Below the pieces are notes generated by a model. The model had not been told where the DNA came from, made no database searches, and saw nothing but the letters and a program-made list of their open reading frames with translations. Shown piece by piece: positions 43,088 through 46,154 of a DNA stretch of 46,154 nucleotides. The DNA lies in the NCBI GenBank assembly GCA_003247225.1, contig QKAK01000155.1:1-46154 (forward strand), in the 5' to 3' direction. This DNA is from Spirochaetota bacterium (GTDB lineage: Bacteria; Spirochaetota; Spirochaetia; Treponematales; UBA12059). The translations under genes were made by a program, and so were the position numbers. Numbering within the stretch: position 1 is the first letter of the stretch; every line of letters begins with the position of its first letter.

Positions 43088-44245
43088 CTATACGGCGATC
43101 ATACCAGCCCCGACCGATATTTCCAAGGCGTGCGGCTTAAAGCCGAAGATGCGCTCGTATTCCTCGAGGCGCGACCTGTACTCCCCTAAGGCCTGGTCGG
43201 ACATCGCGCTGACCGTGCAGCCGCCGAATCCCTTGCCTATCATCCGGCTGGCCAGCACGCCGTCTATCTCGACGGCGCGCTTCACGAGCCAGTCTATCTC
43301 GGGGCAGGATATCTCGTAGCTGTTCCTGAGGCCCGACTGGGACTTGTTCAGGATCTTGGCGAACGCGTGGAGGTCGCCGTGCAGCGAGGCCTCCCTCGCC
43401 TCCTTGACCCGCTGGACTTCCTCGACGAAGAAGGCGCAGTGCCGCCTGATCCGCTCCGGCATCAGCCCCATATACTCGTCGAGGTCGTCGATCGTGAAGT
43501 CCCGGAGCCGCTTTGAGCCGGAACCGTCCATCATAGACAGGCCCTTGGCGCAGTCGTCGCCGCGCTGTCGCATCTCGCTGTCGACCGGCGGCCGCGGCAC
43601 CTTCGAGTCGGTCAGGACGAGGCGCGCGTCGGCGAAGACCGAGGGAAGGCTCTCGCCGCTCTCGGCCGCGGCGTCGACGTAGACCATGGCCCCGTCGGAG
43701 CTGGCGAGCGTCGCGAGGTAGGCGGCCGCCTTGGTGTCGCGCTCGAAATAGCCGCGGTCGGTACGGACTATGGTGCGCGCCAGCTCCTCCGGCGACGGAT
43801 CGAAGCCGGCCACCAGGGCGGCCGCCTTGGCGGCCGCGCACTGCAGCGCGGTCGCCGACCCGAGGCCGAGGGCCTGGGGTATGTCGCCGGAGACCGTTAT
43901 ATTGAAGCCCTTGAGCCCGGACGGCTCGCCCGCGTAGGCGTACAGGGCCGCCTTGACGTAATTGGCCCAGCGGTCCTCCCTCTTATACTTAAGGTTGGAC
44001 AGGTTCGTGCGCTTGCGCTCGTTCAGGTCGGCGGCGTAGAAGCGTATCGACGAGTCGCGTCGGCCGGATACGGCTACCGAGATGCGCCTGTCCATCGGGA
44101 AGGCGATCATGAGGCCATCGCTTTCGGCGGTATGCTCGCCTATGAGGCGTATACAGCCGGGAGCTGAAACGACGACGTCGGGTGACGCTTCGTACTCCAA
44201 GCGATGCAGTTGGGCGATATCCGTCGTTTCCACAGTAGTCTTCAT
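43088..44245 (-). CDS. galK: Galactokinase-like GHMP kinase (degenerate sugar-binding signature)
   Basis: APGCIRLIGEHTAESDGLMIAFPMDRRI; PQALGLGSATALQCAAAKAA; ASRMIGKGFGGCTVSAM. Confidence 0.75.
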   Translation of the reverse strand: MKTTVETTDIAQLHRLEYEASPDVVVSAPGCIRLIGEHTAESDGLMIAFPMDRRISVAVSGRRDSSIRFYAADLNERKRTNLSNLKYKREDRWANYVKAALYAYAGEPSGLKGFNITVSGDIPQALGLGSATALQCAAAKAAALVAGFDPSPEELARTIVRTDRGYFERDTKAAAYLATLASSDGAMVYVDAAAESGESLPSVFADARLVLTDSKVPRPPVDSEMRQRGDDCAKGLSMMDGSGSKRLRDFTIDDLDEYMGLMPERIRRHCAFFVEEVQRVKEAREASLHGDLHAFAKILNKSQSGLRNSYEISCPEIDWLVKRAVEIDGVLASRMIGKGFGGCTVSAMSDQALGEYRSRLEEYERIFGFKPHALEISVGAGMIAV

Positions 44246-44331
44246 ATAATGCCGCTATCATACTTCAAAAAAGCGGCTCCAGCAATGAAAAATACTTTTT
44301 TATGCGGGCGCCCCGGCCCTGCCGACTCGTT

Positions 44332-44360
44332 TTGACAATAGCACGGCGAGGGTATACTAT
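44332..44360 (+). promoter_or_regulatory. sigma70 promoter, -10 box adjacent to the start codon
   Basis: TTGACA (44332-44337); TATACT (44353-44358, 15-nt spacer) or TACTAT (44355-44360, 17-nt spacer); ATG at 44367. Confidence 0.7.
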
Positions 44361-44366
44361 ACTGCT

Positions 44367-44948
44367 ATGCGAGTCCCGTTCAAAAAGCTGCGCTTCTTGA
44401 CGGCCGCCGTCGTTGCGGCCGCCGGTATAGCCTCTTGCGTCTCCGCGCCGGCCGATGCGCCCGAGCCCGTAGTCGAATCGCTCGTCACCGAGCCCGTCGA
44501 GTCCGTCGAGCCGTCCCCTGAGCCGGTCGCGATCGAGCAGCCGGCTCCGTTCGATCCGGACTCGGTCAGCGTCGAGATGAAGCAGGCGACCTTCTTCGAC
44601 GTCCGGGCGCTCATCCAGGGCCTCAACTCCATCATCCAGGCGCAGGACTACGAATCGTGGTCCTTGGCCCTGACCGACGCCTATCGATCGTACTATTCGT
44701 CTTCCGATACGCTGGCCAGGATATCCGAGGCGCCGGTGCTGAAGCGACAGGGCGTCAAGCTGAGGAGCCTGCAGGACTACTTCATCTATGTAGTCTATCC
44801 GTCGAGGCAGAACGATAGGGTCGACGATATAGAGTTCATAGACGCCACCCATATCCGCGCGATCACCGTCAACGCCAAGGGCGAGCGCCTGGTACTTTAC
44901 AACCTTGAAAAAATCGGCGATACATGGAAGATCGCGATCTGGAGGTAA
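44367..44948 (+). CDS. Putative lipoprotein
   Basis: MRVPFKKLRFLTAAVVAAAGIASC lipobox; Pro/Glu-rich linker then SnoaL/NTF2-like-sized domain. Confidence 0.7.
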   Translation: MRVPFKKLRFLTAAVVAAAGIASCVSAPADAPEPVVESLVTEPVESVEPSPEPVAIEQPAPFDPDSVSVEMKQATFFDVRALIQGLNSIIQAQDYESWSLALTDAYRSYYSSSDTLARISEAPVLKRQGVKLRSLQDYFIYVVYPSRQNDRVDDIEFIDATHIRAITVNAKGERLVLYNLEKIGDTWKIAIWR

Positions 44949-44950
44949 TC

Positions 44951-45673
44951 ATGAAGCGTAGCATTTGCACGTTCGTCGTTTTAGCCGTCCTAGCCTCGGC
45001 GCCCGTATGGAGCCAGACGGCCTCGAGCGGGGAGCGAACCGTCGAGGAATCGTACCTGCAGGATCCGCTCGAGACGATGATCATCCGCGAGCAGGCCTAT
45101 TCCGACAGCAAGGACATGAAGCTCGTGGCGCTTCAGTACATCCGCCAGGCGCTCGACGAGGGCCGGGCCAGCTCCGAGGTGCGCAAGGCGCTCGAGTACC
45201 TGGCCCTCGAGAGCTCCACCACCGTGGTCCGGGCCGGCGGCGTCGGCCGCGTGCTCAACAACTACCCCGACGTACGGCGCGAGGCTTGCCTGATGCTCGG
45301 CGAGATCAAGACCGAGGAGGCCAAGGACGCCCTGCTCAAGGTGGCGCTGGCGGATAACGAGCCGATGGTCATCGCCGCGGCGATACGCTCCATCGGTAAG
45401 ATCGGCATCATGAACGGCGACGACGTGACGCAGACCATCGCCTTCGTGGTCAACCGTTTCGACATCCTGTTCCCCGACAACAGCCTGGCGTTCGAGAGCC
45501 TCGTCGCGCTCGAGGCGCTCGCCGAGGCGAACGGCGGCATCAAGGATCCGGCCGCGATCCGCGCCATCATGAAGATCGCCGACGGCTCCTACATCACCCC
45601 GGTCAGGCAGAAGGCCAAGGACCTGCTCACCACCCTCCGGAAGTACTCCGCCTCGTCCGGCTCCGGCAAGTAA
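44951..45673 (+). CDS. Exported HEAT-repeat-like protein
   Basis: SD GGAGGT before ATG 44951 (MKRSICTFVVLAVLASAPVWSQ); repeats RREACLMLGEIKTEEAKDALLKVALADNEPMVIAAAIRSIGKIG. Confidence 0.75.
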   Translation: MKRSICTFVVLAVLASAPVWSQTASSGERTVEESYLQDPLETMIIREQAYSDSKDMKLVALQYIRQALDEGRASSEVRKALEYLALESSTTVVRAGGVGRVLNNYPDVRREACLMLGEIKTEEAKDALLKVALADNEPMVIAAAIRSIGKIGIMNGDDVTQTIAFVVNRFDILFPDNSLAFESLVALEALAEANGGIKDPAAIRAIMKIADGSYITPVRQKAKDLLTTLRKYSASSGSGK

Positions 45674-45690
45674 CCGGAGGCTCGCATGAA

Positions 45691-45723
45691 GGCCGGCGCA
45701 GGTGGCGCCGGCCTTTTTTTTAC
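45691..45723 (+). terminator. Rho-independent terminator
   Basis: GGCCGGCGC-AGGT-GGCGCCGGCC followed by TTTTTTTT. Confidence 0.9.
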
Positions 45724-45788
45724 CTTATCGCCCGGAAGCGTTATATTTAATAGGAGGCGCGGCGACGATCGCGCCGGGGAGGCGATAT

Positions 45789-45938
45789 ATGGATGTCGAT
45801 GGAGTGGTTCCTACCCTTCCGCCGCAGCCCATTCCCGAGCGTACCGTTCCGGTCGAGCGGCCGCCCGAGCCGGAACCTGAACCCGAGCGGGCGCCGAGGG
45901 ACGACGGCTCCGGCACGATGCTGGACCTGTACGCCTGA
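45789..45938 (+). CDS. Small Pro/Glu-rich protein (49 aa)
   Basis: MDVDGVVPTLPPQPIPERTVPVERPPEPEPEPERAPRDDGSGTMLDLYA; GGGGAGG-like SD upstream. Confidence 0.5.
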   Translation: MDVDGVVPTLPPQPIPERTVPVERPPEPEPEPERAPRDDGSGTMLDLYA

Positions 45939-45941
45939 AAA

Positions 45942-45998
45942 AGAAAACCGCGACGATCGACTCGCGGCCTAGGGCCGTATCGATGGTCGCGGTTACTC
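45942..45998 (-). terminator. Terminator of the tRNA-Arg transcript
   Basis: Minus strand AACCGCGACCATCGA...CGGCC-CTA-GGCCG...TCGATCGTCGCGGTT followed by TTCTTTTTC. Confidence 0.7.
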
Positions 45999-46010
45999 GC
46001 CGTCGGCGTT

Positions 46011-46084
<74 letters not shown>

Positions 46085-46094
46085 GACAGGCTAA

Positions 46095-46124
46095 GTAGTA
46101 CGCCAGAACGCGCCCCGTTGTCAA
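46095..46124 (-). promoter_or_regulatory. Putative promoter of tRNA-Arg
   Basis: Minus strand TTGACA - 18 nt - TACTAC; perfect -35, weak -10. Confidence 0.5.
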
Positions 46125-46154
46125 CCTTCCATTCCGCGCAGCTTTCGTATAGCA

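Overview
GC-rich bacterial chromosome segment, most likely from a spirochaete of the Treponema/Spirochaeta group (inferred from gene order and the cmk-rpsA fusion, not from a search). It is mostly core housekeeping DNA. Plus strand: SH3-like protein tail, Cas2-like gene, prfB, PEGA protein, ftsY, YD-like protein, lolCDE-like ABC set, recA, folK, scpA, scpB, rluB-like, cmk-rpsA fusion, GAF/AAA+ regulator, TPR protein, CHASE2 adenylate cyclase, lipoprotein. Minus strand: galK-like, surE, TPR, NHL/TPR protein, tRNA-Thr and tRNA-Tyr, YkgJ-like, MBL-fold, mltG, dnaG, rpoD, zinc-ribbon protein, rnpB, TPR, mreB, mreC, mreD, mrdA, rodA, radical SAM/DUF2344. A short divergent lipoprotein/HEAT operon, a small Pro/Glu-rich ORF and a tRNA-Arg close the window. 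No phage, transposase or CRISPR array was seen. Best second-look items: (1) a stand-alone Cas2-family protein overlapping the start of prfB, with prfB keeping the canonical RF2 +1 frameshift site; (2) several promoters whose -10 box lies so close to the start codon that leaderless or ultra-short-leader mRNAs are predicted; (3) a near-consensus sigma70 promoter inside dnaG reading toward rpoD; (4) an inverted repeat over the recA -10; (5) folK with only a CTG start (CTGA overlap), missing from the ORF track; (6) an AT-rich island with an internal RBS at the cmk-rpsA junction; (7) a mosaic intergenic repeat region at about 250-700; (8) an ABC-F ATPase in which both degenerate motifs fall on one composite ATP site; (9) a 107-nt CDS overlap; (10) a terminator hairpin built from the last codons of a gene. 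All assignments are from reading motifs by eye. No homology search or folding program was run.
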